Below, piece by piece: positions 1 through 11,600 of a stretch of 64,000 nucleotides of DNA. The position numbers and the translations under genes were made by a program. This DNA is from Phoebastria nigripes (Eukaryota; Chordata; Aves; Procellariiformes; Diomedeidae), in contig JAYKAV010002766.1 in assembly GCA_035582835.1 (NCBI GenBank), forward strand, positions 645,521-709,520, written 5' to 3'. Every line of letters starts with the position of its first letter. Positions within the stretch are counted from its first letter, which is position 1. The notes beneath the pieces are model-generated. The model searched no databases. It saw nothing but the letters and a program-made list of their open reading frames with translations, and was not told the origin of the DNA.

Positions 1-120
1 AGATCGCTTCATGGGCAGGAGAAGCCGGGCTGGGGGGGGAGCCCGGCGGGAGGACGATGGGTGTTTTTTGTTTTTTGGTTTTTTTTTTTTTTGCATTTAC
101 TTCTCCCTGTAGACAAGTAC

Positions 121-200
121 CAGCCAGCCGAGGTCCTGAAAGCTGACGTAGAGCTCGTGGCGCCGGCAGACCTGCCGCCCGTCCGCGGCATGGACATCAT
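121..200 (-). CDS. BMP8A: BMP8 coding exon 5 (start of TGF-beta domain)
   Basis: 80 nt. Acceptor ctcccgcag, donor GGCTG|GTACTTG. It encodes [20 protein letters not shown] then QDLGWL, the first cysteine-knot strand. The next exon is not in the window; positions 1-120 are intron. Confidence 0.93.
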
Positions 201-3200
201 CTGCGGGAGAAGGGGACAGGCAGCGTCAGCCCCGCGGTGCCGGCATCCNGACCACCCCCCCAGCTGCAGCCATCCCCGCTCAGGGGTGGGGTGGAACAGC
301 TCGTATGATTGGGATTAGTCCAGAAGAACAAAAGAAGAGGAGCCTTCGTGGTTGCAACCCTCCGTGGTTGCACAAAGGGAAAAGAAGCTTCAGACCAGCC
401 TGAAATTTACTGCTCCAACATTGGGACGTGGGGATTCAGCCTGGGAAAGGCTAAATCCCAGCTCTGCTCATGGCAGAATTGGCTTTGAGGGTTTCCCAAG
501 CTAAATGAGTTCGGGAGAGCTGGGGCTTCTTGCTCCCCTCCTGCCTGAGTGGCTTCCCGGGGCTGTGACACCCTCCCAGGGTGATGCCCTCCCCGGGNGA
601 CTTCAAAACCGAGGGCAATGATGCAAAAAGTCCAATATTCAGGTATCCCAAAAACCCCGTGGAACACCGTCTCGCGCCCCAGACCCACTGCACCTCCTGC
701 ACTGCAGACAGCCCCAACCCTAAAAACCCAGAGCTCTTCGCTCTGCTCCCCTGGGCTGCATTTCTGGGCCAAAATTGGGATTCCCTGCAAGACAAGGTAC
801 TAACAAAAGGTCCCTTGATCGTGGCAATAGCAGAGCCTGGGTTTTTTTTGATAGGGATCGCTTCTTGCCCTGCAGGTTCTTACCAAAAATTCCTGGCAGC
901 TTGTTTGGATGTGGGAGGTCATTCGTCTTCTTGGGCTGCCGCCTCCTCGGGGGCTTGGCCGCCCGCGTAACGCGCGCGGGGCTGGGGCTCGCCCGGAAAA
1001 ACGTCACCATGAAGGGCTGCTTGGAGCGGGGTCCCCGGCGCCCCAGCAGCCCCGCCGAGCCCGGGTCAACACTGTGACCTGCAGGGACGGGACCGCACAC
1101 CAGTTTGCTCTCNGAATGAACTCATTCAGTTAAAGCAAGGAGAAGAAAAAAAAAAAAAACAGAAGGAAATTTGCAGCGGAGAGCTGCGGTTTCAGCATCC
1201 CGAATGGCTGGACCCCCCTCCCACCTCCCCAGGGGCTCCCACTCTGCTGTTGCCCCCCCGGGCGGGTGTATGATGGGCTGCTCACAGCGGCGGTACGGCC
1301 TCATCCTGCATGGCTGCCACCATGAGACAGTCACGTAAAGCGATTCAGGGAGAAAAACCAAGTGAGACCCAAGCAACTGATTTTTTTTTTNCCCCCCCTT
1401 CATCTCCAGGGAGGCAAGCTCAGCTGGGAGGGACGGGATGGATGGGGCATCAACGGCTGTGACTTCTCCCTCCATGGGAGCAGAGATGCTCTTTGTGTGC
1501 CTGCGCACCTGCGAAAGGCACCTTTGGAGCAGATTTGACCCCTTGGTGAGAAGAGGGTTAATCCTCCGGCACACACACAAGGATCCCTCCAGGTAAGGAG
1601 TTCATTAAATGCTAATGGGGTTATTTATTACAGCCCACACCAGGAACTCCATTAGCCTGAACGCCTTTGGGAAGCTTCACCATCAGGGCTTGCCTGCAAC
1701 CCCAGTGCTGCNGACTTCTGGCGCCCACTGTTCTCCATCACAGCTGGAAATTTAAAACTGCAGTGAGACGAACTCCCCCCCTGCCCCCCCCCCGCCGCCT
1801 GCCATGGCACCAAGAGGGGAGATGAGAGGGCTCCAATTCCTGGGGATTTGGCCCCAAATGCCGCAGGTAGGCTGGGCAGGCTTACCATCATCCGTCTCCA
1901 CGTAGAGTCGCAGCCCTAGGTTGTATTTCCGATCCACTAACCAGTGGTTGCTGGCGGCCGTGACGTCAAATACCAGCCAGCCCTCGGTCCCAGCACGCAG
2001 GTCCTGGACATCCAGCAGGAACAGGTCAGACTCCCTGTGGAAATGGGGAAAAAATGAGCAGGTGAGTAATAGTAGCCAAAGGGCACCAGCACCAGCGATA
2101 ATTCACGGAAATGAGTCCTCGGTGCCTGTGTCCATACAGGTCCCGGCGCAGCAGGGTCAGGATGGCGGCTCCCAGCGCCTCTGGCTGTGCTGCACATGAT
2201 GGTGGCACCCTGGCAGCTGCCCTGGGAAAAGCATCCTCCCAGCCCTGGCCAAAAAGCNGGGGTGTGCCATTGCCCGGCAGGAAAGCGTGGGAACAGCCGG
2301 CCGCGGCAGCACTGCTTCCCTCGGCGTTTGCATGGTGGTGGGAAGGAAAAGAGCCAGGGCTGGTGCTCACGGGGGGGCCCCATCCCCATCTTTATCCCCA
2401 ATCCCTGTCTTCATCCCCATCCCCATCATCTTCATCCCCATCCTCACCCTCATCCCCATCCATGTCTCCATCCCCATCATCTTCATTCCCATCCTCATCC
2501 CCATCCCCATCATCTTCATTCCCATCCCCATCCCCATCCTCATCCCCATCCCCATCCCTGTCTCCATCCCCATCATCTTCATCCCCATCCCCATCCCTGT
2601 CTCCATCCCCATCCCCATCATCTTCATCCCCATCCCCATCCCTGTCTCCATCCCTATCCCCATCATCTTCATTCCCATCCCCATCCTCATCCTCATCCCC
2701 ATCCCCATCCCCATCCCTGTCTCCATCCCTATCCCCATCCCCATCCTCATCCTCATCTCCATCCCCATCCCCATCCCCATCCCCATGCCCATCACCTGTT
2801 GGAGTGTTCGGCGGCGATCTCGTAGATGCTGACGTGGAGGGTGTTGTTGGCATGGCGGGTGACACCCCGTGCCTTGTAGATGCGAAACTCGGCGGCCGTC
2901 ACCGACTCGCCCGTGGGCACCTGGGTCAGGTCGAATCTGAACTCCTTCCAGTACGGCTTCGGCGAGAAGATGTCCCGGTCCTGCTCGACTGTGGAGCAGA
3001 GGGGTCAGGGAGGGCTGTGCCGGGCCTTCACCGTGCCGCCGGCCACCCTGAGGGCTGATCAGAGCCTGCAGCCCCCGCCGCGTCCCACCGACCTGATTTG
3101 CCCCCGATTTGGGGACAAACCCCACTGAGCTCTTGGCTGCTGCTGCAAATTCCCACCTCTCCTCTCCCGAGAGTTTTAATCTTGATGCAACTCCCCCATT

Positions 3201-4153
3201 TTTGCATAACCCCCCCGCAACTTTATTTTGCTGGAAACCCACCAGCCTCCCAGCCCACTTTCTTTATTATTAATTTAAAAAAAAAAGCTAAAATAAAAGG
3301 CACGAAGGCTTGGTGATGGCGTGCGCACAGAGAAGCTGCCCCTCGCCCTGTGGTTTAGGGGCTGCAGCCCTTTGCGCTTCTCCAAAGGGTGAAAAACCCA
3401 CCCAAAAAGCTGAGCTTTGGGGGTCGGCGGGACCGTCTGGAGCAGGAATTTTGGGGTTTTTTGCAAGCTTTTCTGGCAGCAGGTGCTCGGGGGACAAAAT
3501 CTGGACAGCCCGGGGGCTTGCCGGGGCCATCGCCGGGCGTCACGGGTCCCCTCTCCCTGCAGGCTTCGGGCTGCTGAAACGTAAAGATTTTCAGCCTATG
3601 GGACACTGAGGAGGGGATTGTCAGGTCACTGTTCTGTAAAAATAAAACCTCACTTTTTACTGACAATAATACCTACTTTCGGCAGAAATCTAGTGCGTGT
3701 TGGGAAAGGAAAAATCTGGTGATTATTTCTTTTTTTATTAAGTCCATAAAGAAAAACAAAAACGCTGTCTTTCTTTACCCCCCACAGTTTCTCTAATATG
3801 TAATTATTTTCTTCAAATTGTTCTTTAAAAATATTCCAGGCTGCCATGACTGAATATAATTAAAGTGATTAAAGCTCCTCCTGCTTCAGGCACAAAAGCA
3901 ATGTAACAAATCTGACCTGGTGCTTATTTTTAAAAAGAAAACAAACAAATAATTAAATAAATAAAAACGCATGTTTTAAATGCAATTTTTAACCGATTCC
4001 AGGGGGAAAAAACATTCCAAATTTAATACACCACAAAGCTGCTGTCCCCGTTTATACAGGGGGAGCAGCGTGGAGCATCTCTCCAACCTGAACACTGAGA
4101 TTTTAATTGTGCATCCATGGTTTGGTTTTTTTACGTCTTTTTTCTTTTTCTTT

Positions 4154-4184
<31 letters not shown>

Positions 4185-7100
4185 AAAAAAACCCCCACAT
4201 TCCCTCCAGCTACTGGGCTCACCACAAGTTATGTTATAAAAAAAGCCCGGGGCCAGGCGGGCAGGGGCGGATGCGGAGAGCGCTTCCTGCTCCCGCGGGG
4301 AGGTTGCCCGGCCGGCGGCCAGCTGCGGGCGGGAGGATGCTGGGGGGAGCTGGATCTGGCCCCTGCACCCCCTCGGGGGGGGACACACCAGCCCCCCGAC
4401 CCCGCTGCAGCCCCTCGGGGGGCTCCCCAGCCCTTTTCTGGTTTTCCATTTCTTCCCATGGCTGATGGTTTAATGCTCCCAGGCCATTAAAGATGCTGCT
4501 GAGGCCGTCGATGCAGCGTAGCTCTTGCAAAATCCTTAAACCCCCCCCAAAACACAAGCAGAGGAATCCCCTCCTTTTTTTTTTTTTCATTGATAAACCC
4601 CCAGCGGGAGGTCCCGCGGTCGGTCCAGGGGACACCCAGGTAGAGAGCAGCGTCCCCTCGGGTATTTTCGGTCACCTGGGTATTTCACGGGTCACCCCTT
4701 TGCTCCCTGGTGTCAGGCAAGACCCAACCAGATGAAATACCAGCTCAGAAATCACCGCGATCTTCACGGGCCGAGTGTCCTCGGCAAAGCGATGCTGCGG
4801 GCGAACCCTCATCCAGGGAAGGGCAGGAGGAGTTTTGTGGCAGAGCCAAAAAGGTCACAGGGACCCAGCAACACAGAAAAAGATCCTGGAGTGATTTTTG
4901 GCCCCTGAGAAGGGTGAAAAACCTTTGCTAAAGCAGCAGTTTGTTATGAAATCTTCCCACCTATATGTGCTGTGGAGGTGACAGAGGAGTCTGAGGCCGA
5001 AGGCAGAGGGAGGTGAGCTGGCGGGGAGGGAAGCCCAGGGACACCCAGGCAGTACCTGGCCAGGAATGAAAAATGCTAAAGGAGACTGCAATTAGCTGTG
5101 CTCCTTAATGAACCAAATGAGCCGGATTTAATAGCAAGCTGCCTAGTTATCGGGATGAGAGACTATGAGGAATCCCTGCTTTCTCTGCCCCTTCACGGAG
5201 CAGAAGAGAGAACCCCCTTGGAAGGGCAGGACCAAGGGAGAAGCATCCTCTCCTGTGCCGACACGGGGTTAGCGGGGCAGAGGAGGCGATGGGGATGGGA
5301 CCGGCTCCACGGCCTTTAGCAAACAGCAATCGGGTTGATGATAAGCAGGTTGGGGGAGGTTTAATATCGCCGTGTTTTCTGGCAAAATTATAAACGGCTG
5401 CAAAACGACGCCCGTGCAGTGAGGGAGTGCGTGTCGCATCCCGAAAGCACCCAGCACCTTTTGCCCAGGCAGAAAAGTGGGTGTTAAAATGCTGCTGGTG
5501 CTGGGGGTGTGTGGGCGATGGGCCCTCCCCGGCCGGCCGGGAGCCCGTCGCGCCTGGGAACCTGCTATTGATTCGAGGCGGGTTGACTCAGCCGCACCAC
5601 CAACCCTCAATTATCTGTGGGCGGATTATCCGGATTGCGGATGAGACACACTAAAAAAACCCAACCCAAACTCTTTGCTCTCCTTGCCCCCTCCTTTGGC
5701 ATTTACTGTCTCGCCCCTAAGAGCTGCTGCATCTTTCCCCAAAGCTGACTGCCACAACTATGCTGTGTGCTCCCACACACCCCTTAAAAATAATAAAAAA
5801 ATATTATATACATATATATATGGCTGTGGGGCCATGCAACCCCTGGCAGGGGATGCCCAGCTCTGGCCGGGCTGAGCCCCACTGAGGCTCCCAGCCCCTG
5901 CGCGCTCCCGCTCTCTTCCCAGAGATGGGGCGACGGGGCCGCCTGCCCTTCGTCCTGCTCCCCAGGTTATTTTTAGCTGCCCTTTTTCATTGTAAACTTT
6001 CTCTGTTTCTATAAACTGTGCATCAGTCGTAATTACTGGTCCTGGCTGCTCCCAATGCTCCCCATGATCATTTCAGACACTAAATTAAAAGGAAATGCCA
6101 GGATATTCAACCACATCAAGTGCGCTGAATCCTAAAATAGGTTTAAAGGAGATGCAAGGAAGATATTATCCTTCACTTGCAAGCAGGAAAAAATAAGCTC
6201 CGGAGGCTTTCTGAAGCGGGGCGAGATTTAGGAGTTATCCCAAGTGCTGCGAAATGCAACTGAGCCTCTGCCTGGCTCCCACTTTGTCTCACGAGCGCTT
6301 CCTCCGTCCTCCCAGGATGAACATCGGGAGCTGCAGGACACGGGGCTCAGCACCAGGCACTCCCAGCCCGGCTGCATGTGGCTGTGAGGCAGCCTTGGCC
6401 CCCCGCTTGCATCCCCCCCTGCTCCCCCAGCCCTACAAACTGCCAGCCGGGAGCACGCTGTCGCAGGTCGACCCCAGGGGATTTCATTTGCAAAGCTTTT
6501 CCCATTTAAAACACGCACGGCGGGTGCGTACAGAGCACCGACACCTCTGCACGGGCTCGTCCCGCGCTGCTGGAAAACGCTGCCGCGCGTCCCTCGGCTG
6601 CGCCGGCTTTTCTGGCGGAGCCACCGCAGATGCCCACAGGAGGAGGCACAAATGGCTGCGAAATGAAGTCAGGAATGGGAAAATCCTGACCCTGCTGCTG
6701 ACAGCAGTTGGATTTTGGTGGTAATTGTGTGGGGGCAAAGGTGAGCGCCCACATGGGTGCCGAGGCCGGCAGCAGGCGATGCTCTGCCAGCGTGGGGAGC
6801 GGAGCAGCACACCCCAACTCCCTGGCTAAATTAAAGAGGCTGCCGTGAGCTTCCCCCCCCCGCGCTAATGGCTCCTTGCAGTGCCCGGGGCACTGCACCT
6901 ATTTTTGCAAAGGTGGCAGCAAGCGCTGCCCTGCCTTCCTCCCCCAGCGCTCCCCGGGAAGCAAATCCGGTGAAGCCAGGGTTTGCCAGAAAGATGTCCA
7001 GCCGCGGGCAGAGCTGCCTCACTGCTTCATCCGAAACAGCCACGGGGGGAGTCCGGCCACAGCCCGGGGCAGTGGCGGATGCCGGGGAGGGAAAGAGAGG

Positions 7101-10100
7101 ACACGTGTGTTGTGGTGCCGATGGGCCGTCGCGGGGGGCTCGGGCATGCTGCAGCACTGCAAGCCTCCTCCTCGCCTTCCCGTTACAAACCTCTCTGCTC
7201 CGTGATTATACCCTGCGTGTAACCGTGACTCACAGCTGGTGGCTCAGCCCCGGCCGAGAAGAAATCTCAAAGCCCATCCTCACCCCAGGCTTAAAAATAC
7301 AACCCACCTGACTCCTTCAGTTAGCGCACAGAAATAGCACGGGTCAGGCTTATATGAAGTGTTTTATCTTCACGCCGAGAGGCAGCGAGCAGGACGGGAC
7401 GGGTGGACCCATCATCACCAAACCCAACCGAAGGTGCCCGGTGGCCGCCCATCGCCTGGAGGCCCTCGCTGCCCCCGGCCCCAGGCCAGCAGGCAGGCAG
7501 GGCGCTCTGCCCGCACAAACCGGGACGTGTTTGTGCGCCGGGGAGGTTTGTCATTTCCCCTTCCCAGGAAAAAGGTGTGCCGTTGGGAGCCGCGCTCCGG
7601 CCCGGCTCACACAGGGCTACGCGGGGTGGCTGGGAGCAAAGAGGTCCAAGTGCCCAATGGAGCACCGACTTACCCCATTTGCATGCCCCATCAGGGTAAT
7701 TGTGCAGCAAATTATGCATGCAAATGAAAGCTAGCCTTCTCCCACAAAAATTTATTTAATTAACATGAAGGGGCTGACGAAGCCGCAGAAATCAAAGCCA
7801 TTCAAATTGAAGGCTGGAACTGTGTTCCCCAACTCTCCCTGCTGCTCCAGGAGCACCGGGAAGGGGAGCGGCGCCAGCACCCCTGCGCCAGCACCCCTGC
7901 GCCAGCACCGACGCTCCCAGGCAGCTTCCCCGAACATCCCACCCTGGCTGTCATCAAACCTGGCCATTTTAAAACACTTTTTGGTGCTTGGGTGGTCTTG
8001 AGTGTTGAAGGAGCTCAGATTTGGTGCCCCAGCATCGCCTCCCTCGGTCCTGGCTTCCCCGGGACGCTGAGCCCCCACAGCCCCAAGGGCTCTAGACGGG
8101 ACCTGGGTGCCTGCTCCTGTGGGCACCCCCTGACCACTGCCCAGCGCAGCAGGGTCTGTCCCGGGGGGCTCCCTGGCCTCTTTACATCCACACGTGGTAG
8201 AGGGGATGCAGGAAAGGATAGAGAGGACTTACGAGATGCCTCCACAGTCCTCCCTCACCCACATCTCCTCCCGAGGCTGCAGGTCCCCTCCCTGCCTGGG
8301 CTCCCCGGGGAGGGTTTCCCCCCCATGCTCAGAGCACTGGCTGTGGGGGACCCCATGTAGGGCCTGGAGGGGTGCAGGGGCCCTGGCTGGTCCTCGGCAG
8401 CGCTGTGGTGAGGCATTTTCCCCTTGCATGCCCTTTGGCACACCACGGTGCAGCAGCCGAATCCAGCCTTGCTCTGGGGAGGCATCCCCGAGGCCAGGAT
8501 GCCAGCCTCGTCTGTGGCTCATGGGCCAGGACACTGCTCTGTGCTTGCTAACAACCCCCTGCCCCGCACCTCGTCCCCCGGCCTTTGCACAAATGCTCCC
8601 CCAAAGTCTTGTGCTTGGCCCAGACAGGGATACCCGAACACCGCTTAAAGCAACGAGCAGAGACAGGGAAAAGCTCCATATCCAAATGCCTGGTCTGCTC
8701 ATCCTGCTGGGTTCAGGCCACCCCAGTGCCTGCCCTCGTGGGGGGGACCCCTCGTGCCCCGAGTGCTCATGGCCCTGCTGATGCTGGCTGGAAATAGCTC
8801 TGCTTTCGCTGCCGCTCACGCAACCGCCTGGAAATAGGACAGTGGCTGGAGCCCGGCATTGCTCAGTAACCAGCTGGACGGGATTCCAGCAATAATTAGC
8901 AACCTTGAGAATTTTATTTTGAACCGTGATTCAGTGTCCCACCGCGGGTAATTCGGTCCACCCTGCTGCTGGCACGAGAGCTGCTGTCCTGCCTGCGTGC
9001 CCCGCTTGCTCCGCGGCCAGTTTGCCTGTGCCCACCAAAATGAGGAGTGCAGGGTGGGCAACACAGCTCCCTCGAGCAGGACGAGCTTGCCTCATCCCAC
9101 GGTGGTTTCCAGCCTCCCTCCGCTGTGTTACGATGGAGATAGCGTTCAGGGGAAGCAGCTCAGTTCATTGCAACTTGGGGACAAGCTCACCGAGTGGACC
9201 CAGCTTGGTCCCAGCCCTCCGGCCCTCAGCCCACCCTTGCTGCATGACTTTCCCCTTCTCCATCTCCACTTATTTAAGTGGAGCTGGGTTTCATGCGCAG
9301 CCGGCCGGGGACCGGGGCAGCTCTCTCCCAGCACCCAGGGTGCAGCCCCATGGCCACCGTGNCCCTCACAGCCACTCTCCCGCTGTTATGAAGCTCAGCT
9401 CTGTGCAAAAGAGGCTTTTGTGAGCAGGGACGCACTGAGGAAGCACCCCGGGACCAAGGGATGCTCGGAGCCGTCGGTACAGCAGCTATGGTCCCCTGCC
9501 CGCAGCCAGGGATGAGGTTTTGCTCTGCGGGGTTTGGGTCGGGGTCAGTTCAGCAGCCCCGGCAGCGCGGCCGCTGCAGCCCCGTGCGCCCCGTCCCGCC
9601 GTGCGCTGCCCCCCGGTGCCCCCCGGTGCCTCCCCGGCGCTGCGGGCGGCAACCCCGAGCGCCCCGGGGCGATGCGCTGCCCTGTGCGGGGCTCGGCTGC
9701 CGCCTCCGCGCCCGGTGCTCCCGAGACCGCCCGGTCCTGCCCGTGCCAGCCGGTCCTCCCGCAAGCTCCGGTCCTGCCCGTGCGCCCTGGTCGGCTCCGG
9801 TCCCCCCGGTCCGTCCGTGCGCGCCGGTCCCTCCGGTCCTGCCCAAGCCATCTGGATCCTGCCCGTGCACCCCGGTCGTCCCGCAGGCTCCGGTCCCTCC
9901 GGTGCGCCCCGCTCCTGCCAAAGCCGCCTAGATCCTGCCCGCACGCCTCGGCCCCCCGGTGCCTCCGCAGGCTCCAGGCCCCCCGGTGCACCCCGGTTCC
10001 CCCGGTACCCCGGCACGCCCCGGTGCCCCCGCACGCCCCGGTTCCCCCCGGTGCCCCCGCACGCCCCGGTGCCCTCGGTGCCGCGCTCACCCATGTTGAC

Positions 10101-10297
10101 GAGGCTGACGACGGTGTCGGCGCGGCTGACGACGCTGCCGGGCGGGGGGCTCTGGGTGCTGAGCCCGGTGAGCACCGGCCGCGACACCGCCGCCTCCTCC
10201 TCCTCCTCCTCCGCCTCCTCCTCGCCGGCCACGGCGTGGTAGAGGTCGAGCATGAAGAGCGGCGCGGCGGCGGCGGGGGCGCGGGCGGCGGCGGGGG
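121..10297 (-). CDS. BMP8A: BMP8-type bone morphogenetic protein precursor, partial (coding exons 1-5; 5' end in gap, 3' end outside window)
   Basis: Secreted TGF-beta superfamily ligand of the BMP5/6/7/8 group. The family signals as cleaved dimers through BMP type I/II receptors and SMAD1/5/8. Five minus-strand exons join in one frame: 10091-10297 (partial), 2796-2988, 1886-2034, 884-1078 and 121-200. They encode the prodomain ([43 protein letters not shown]), a furin-like R-V-T-R site in exon 4, and the start of the cysteine-knot domain ([19 protein letters not shown], first knot cysteine). The stretch RRRQPKK..LPGIFDD after the cleavage site is BMP8-like rather than BMP5/6/7-like. The remaining cysteines are off the left edge, and the signal peptide is hidden in the gap. 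Mammals have BMP8A and BMP8B; only one copy is visible here, so the symbol is by position next to MACF1. All joins keep frame and use GT-AG sites. Confidence 0.93.
884..1078 (-). CDS. BMP8A: BMP8 coding exon 4 (proprotein cleavage region)
   Basis: 195 nt. Acceptor ccctgcag, donor TTTTTG|GTAAGA. It carries the end of the prodomain ([16 protein letters not shown]), the dibasic R-V-T-R site expected for furin-type processing, and the basic start of the mature chain ([21 protein letters not shown]). Confidence 0.94.
1886..2034 (-). CDS. BMP8A: BMP8 coding exon 3
   Basis: 149 nt. Acceptor ttccacag, donor GATG|GTAAGC. It encodes prodomain [20 protein letters not shown] continuing to [14 protein letters not shown]. 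The phases on both sides match exons 2 and 4. Confidence 0.94.
2380..2795 (-). repeat. (CCCCAT)n tandem repeat / G-rich in transcript sense, BMP8 intron 2
   Basis: About 400 bp of degenerate hexamers (plus strand ccccat, with cctcat, tcttcat and cctgtct variants). On the transcribed strand it is a run of GGGGAT blocks, four or more G-runs in close succession many times over. It ends directly at the exon 2 donor. The long open frames across it on both strands are repeat artefacts. Confidence 0.95.
2796..2988 (-). CDS. BMP8A: BMP8 coding exon 2
   Basis: 193 nt. Acceptor is ctccacag, donor AACAG|GTGATG. It encodes prodomain sequence [19 protein letters not shown] through [13 protein letters not shown], with a possible N-glycosylation sequon N-N-T. 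The donor is immediately followed by a (GGGGAT)n-type repeat in transcript sense. Confidence 0.93.
5560..5650. promoter_or_regulatory. Possible regulatory block with AP-1-like and GGATTA motifs in BMP8 intron 1
   Basis: An AT-rich island in GC-rich surroundings holds gttgactcagcc (AP-1/MARE-like) and ggattatccggattg (two GGATT cores, one in a GGATTATCC palindrome, typical of bicoid-class homeodomain sites). No conservation data are available, so this is only a candidate. Confidence 0.25.
7677..7725. promoter_or_regulatory. Inverted pair of octamer (POU-type) motifs in BMP8 intron 1
   Basis: ATTTGCAT at 7677-7684 and its reverse complement ATGCAAAT at 7718-7725 are perfect octamers about 40 bp apart, with attatgcat overlapping the second. 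Octamers are established POU/Oct factor sites. That this is an enhancer is inference from motif pairing only. Confidence 0.35.
7871..7909. repeat. 14-bp tandem repeat, about 2.8 copies
   Basis: The unit gcgccagcacccct occurs at 7871-7884 and 7885-7898, with a partial third copy to 7909. It is intronic. Confidence 0.9.
9560..10090. repeat. GC-rich degenerate minisatellite abutting BMP8 exon 1 donor
   Basis: C-rich on the plus strand, with recurring ccggtcctgcccgtgc and ccccggtgcccccgcacg type units, clearest at 10010-10080. In transcript sense it is strongly G-rich. It begins a few bases after the GTGAGC donor of exon 1. The large reading frames through it are compositional. Confidence 0.8.
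10091..10297 (-). CDS. BMP8A: BMP8 coding exon 1 (3' part; rest in assembly gap)
   Basis: The exon reads in from the N gap as an Ala-rich stretch, then [11 protein letters not shown], then a Glu-rich tract ([13 protein letters not shown]), then [20 protein letters not shown]. It ends ATG G|GTGAGC, leaving one base that completes Val with exon 2. Signal peptide and initiator Met are not visible. The Glu run comes from a GAG-like trinucleotide repeat. Confidence 0.9.
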
Positions 10298-10930
10298 NNN
10301 NNNNNNNNNNNNNNNNNNNNNNNNNNNNNNNNNNNNNNNNNNNNNNNNNNNNNNNNNNNNNNNNNNNNNNNNNNNNNNNNNNNNNNNNNNNNNNNNNNNN
10401 NNNNNNNNNNNNNNNNNNNNNNNNNNNNNNNNNNNNNNNNNNNNNNNNNNNNNNNNNNNNNNNNNNNNNNNNNNNNNNNNNNNNNNNNNNNNNNNNNNNN
10501 NNNNNNNNNNNNNNNNNNNNNNNNNNNNNNNNNNNNNNNNNNNNNNNNNNNNNNNNNNNNNNNNNNNNNNNNNNNNNNNNNNNNNNNNNNNNNNNNNNNN
10601 NNNNNNNNNNNNNNNNNNNNNNNNNNNNNNNNNNNNNNNNNNNNNNNNNNNNNNNNNNNNNNNNNNNNNNNNNNNNNNNNNNNNNNNNNNNNNNNNNNNN
10701 NNNNNNNNNNNNNNNNNNNNNNNNNNNNNNNNNNNNNNNNNNNNNNNNNNNNNNNNNNNNNNNNNNNNNNNNNNNNNNNNNNNNNNNNNNNNNNNNNNNN
10801 NNNNNNNNNNNNNNNNNNNNNNNNNNNNNNNNNNNNNNNNNNNNNNNNNNNNNNNNNNNNNNNNNNNNNNNNNNNNNNNNNNNNNNNNNNNNNNNNNNNN
10901 NNNNNNNNNNNNNNNNNNNNNNNNNNNNNN
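10298..10930. other. Assembly gap (633 N)
   Basis: The gap separates BMP8 exon 1 from the upstream minisatellite. By position it should hold the remainder of exon 1 (initiator Met, signal peptide), the 5'UTR and the BMP8 promoter, all expected to be very GC-rich. Confidence 0.95.
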
Positions 10931-11600
10931 GGATGCTCATCCTTGTGGGCAACCAAACCCCTGGGCACCCACCCCCGTTGACACCCAAACCCATGGGAAT
11001 CCACTGCCATTGACACCCAAACCCATGGGAATCCACCCCTGTGGATGCTCACTCCCATGGCCACCCAAACCCATGAACACCCAAGCCCGTGGGCACCCAT
11101 CCCTAGGGATGCTCACCCTCACAGGCACCCGCCCCTACGGATGCTCATCCTTGTGGGCAACCAAACCCCTGGGCACCCACCCCCGCTGACACCCAAACCC
11201 ATGGGCATCCACCCCTATGGATGCTCACCCCAATGGGCACCCAAATCCATGGGCATCCACTCCCATGGCCACCCAAACCTGTGGGCACCCAACCTGTGCA
11301 TCCACCCTCACAGGCACCCACTTCAGCAGCACCCATCCCCATGGGCACCCCCACCATTGGGTACTCATCCTGTGCACCCACCTCTATGGACACTCACCCC
11401 CATGGACACCGACCTCACTGAGCACCCACCTCACCAACACCCAACCCCACCACGCACGCACCTCACCAGGCGCTCTCACTGGCGACCACCCACTCCAACA
11501 GGTACCCTCACCGGTTGGCATCCTCACCGGTGGGCACCCACCTCGCCCCACACCACCTCGCACCCTCGCCAGCACCCACCCACCCACCTGGGCCTTTTAA
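10931..11600. repeat. Minisatellite in the MACF1-BMP8 spacer
   Basis: Tandem array of degenerate units around cacccaaacccatgggcatc, with interspersed ggatgctcaccc blocks. A higher-order duplication is visible: the segment beginning ggatgctcatccttgtgggc at 10931 recurs at 11139, an offset of about 208 bp. The left edge runs into the gap, so its full size is unknown. Confidence 0.9.

Larger units (their letters stand above)
2989..10090 (-). other. BMP8 intron 1 (about 7.1 kb), no exons seen
   Basis: No convincing coding exon on either strand. It contains a T-rich low-complexity tract (about 4130-4190), a short AT dinucleotide stretch near 5805-5822, a 14-bp tandem repeat at 7871-7909, AT-rich blocks that could be regulatory (5560-5650 and 7677-7725, described separately), and a very GC-rich degenerate repeat from about 9560 to exon 1. 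Confidence 0.7.

Noticed and set aside
2111..3242. Long open frames of Ser-Pro, His-Pro, Ile-Pro, Met-Gly or Asp-Gly repeats on both strands
   Set aside because: They are six-frame translations of the CCCCAT array in BMP8 intron 2; open frames in several frames on both strands show repeat periodicity, not coding.
9486..11189. Large open frames crossing the N gap on both strands
   Set aside because: Length comes from the Ns and GC-rich repeats; only the BMP8 exon 1 portion (10091-10297, minus) has family similarity and a donor.
10931..11600. CRISPR-like array
   Set aside because: Units are degenerate, contiguous and without unique spacers; it is a eukaryotic minisatellite.
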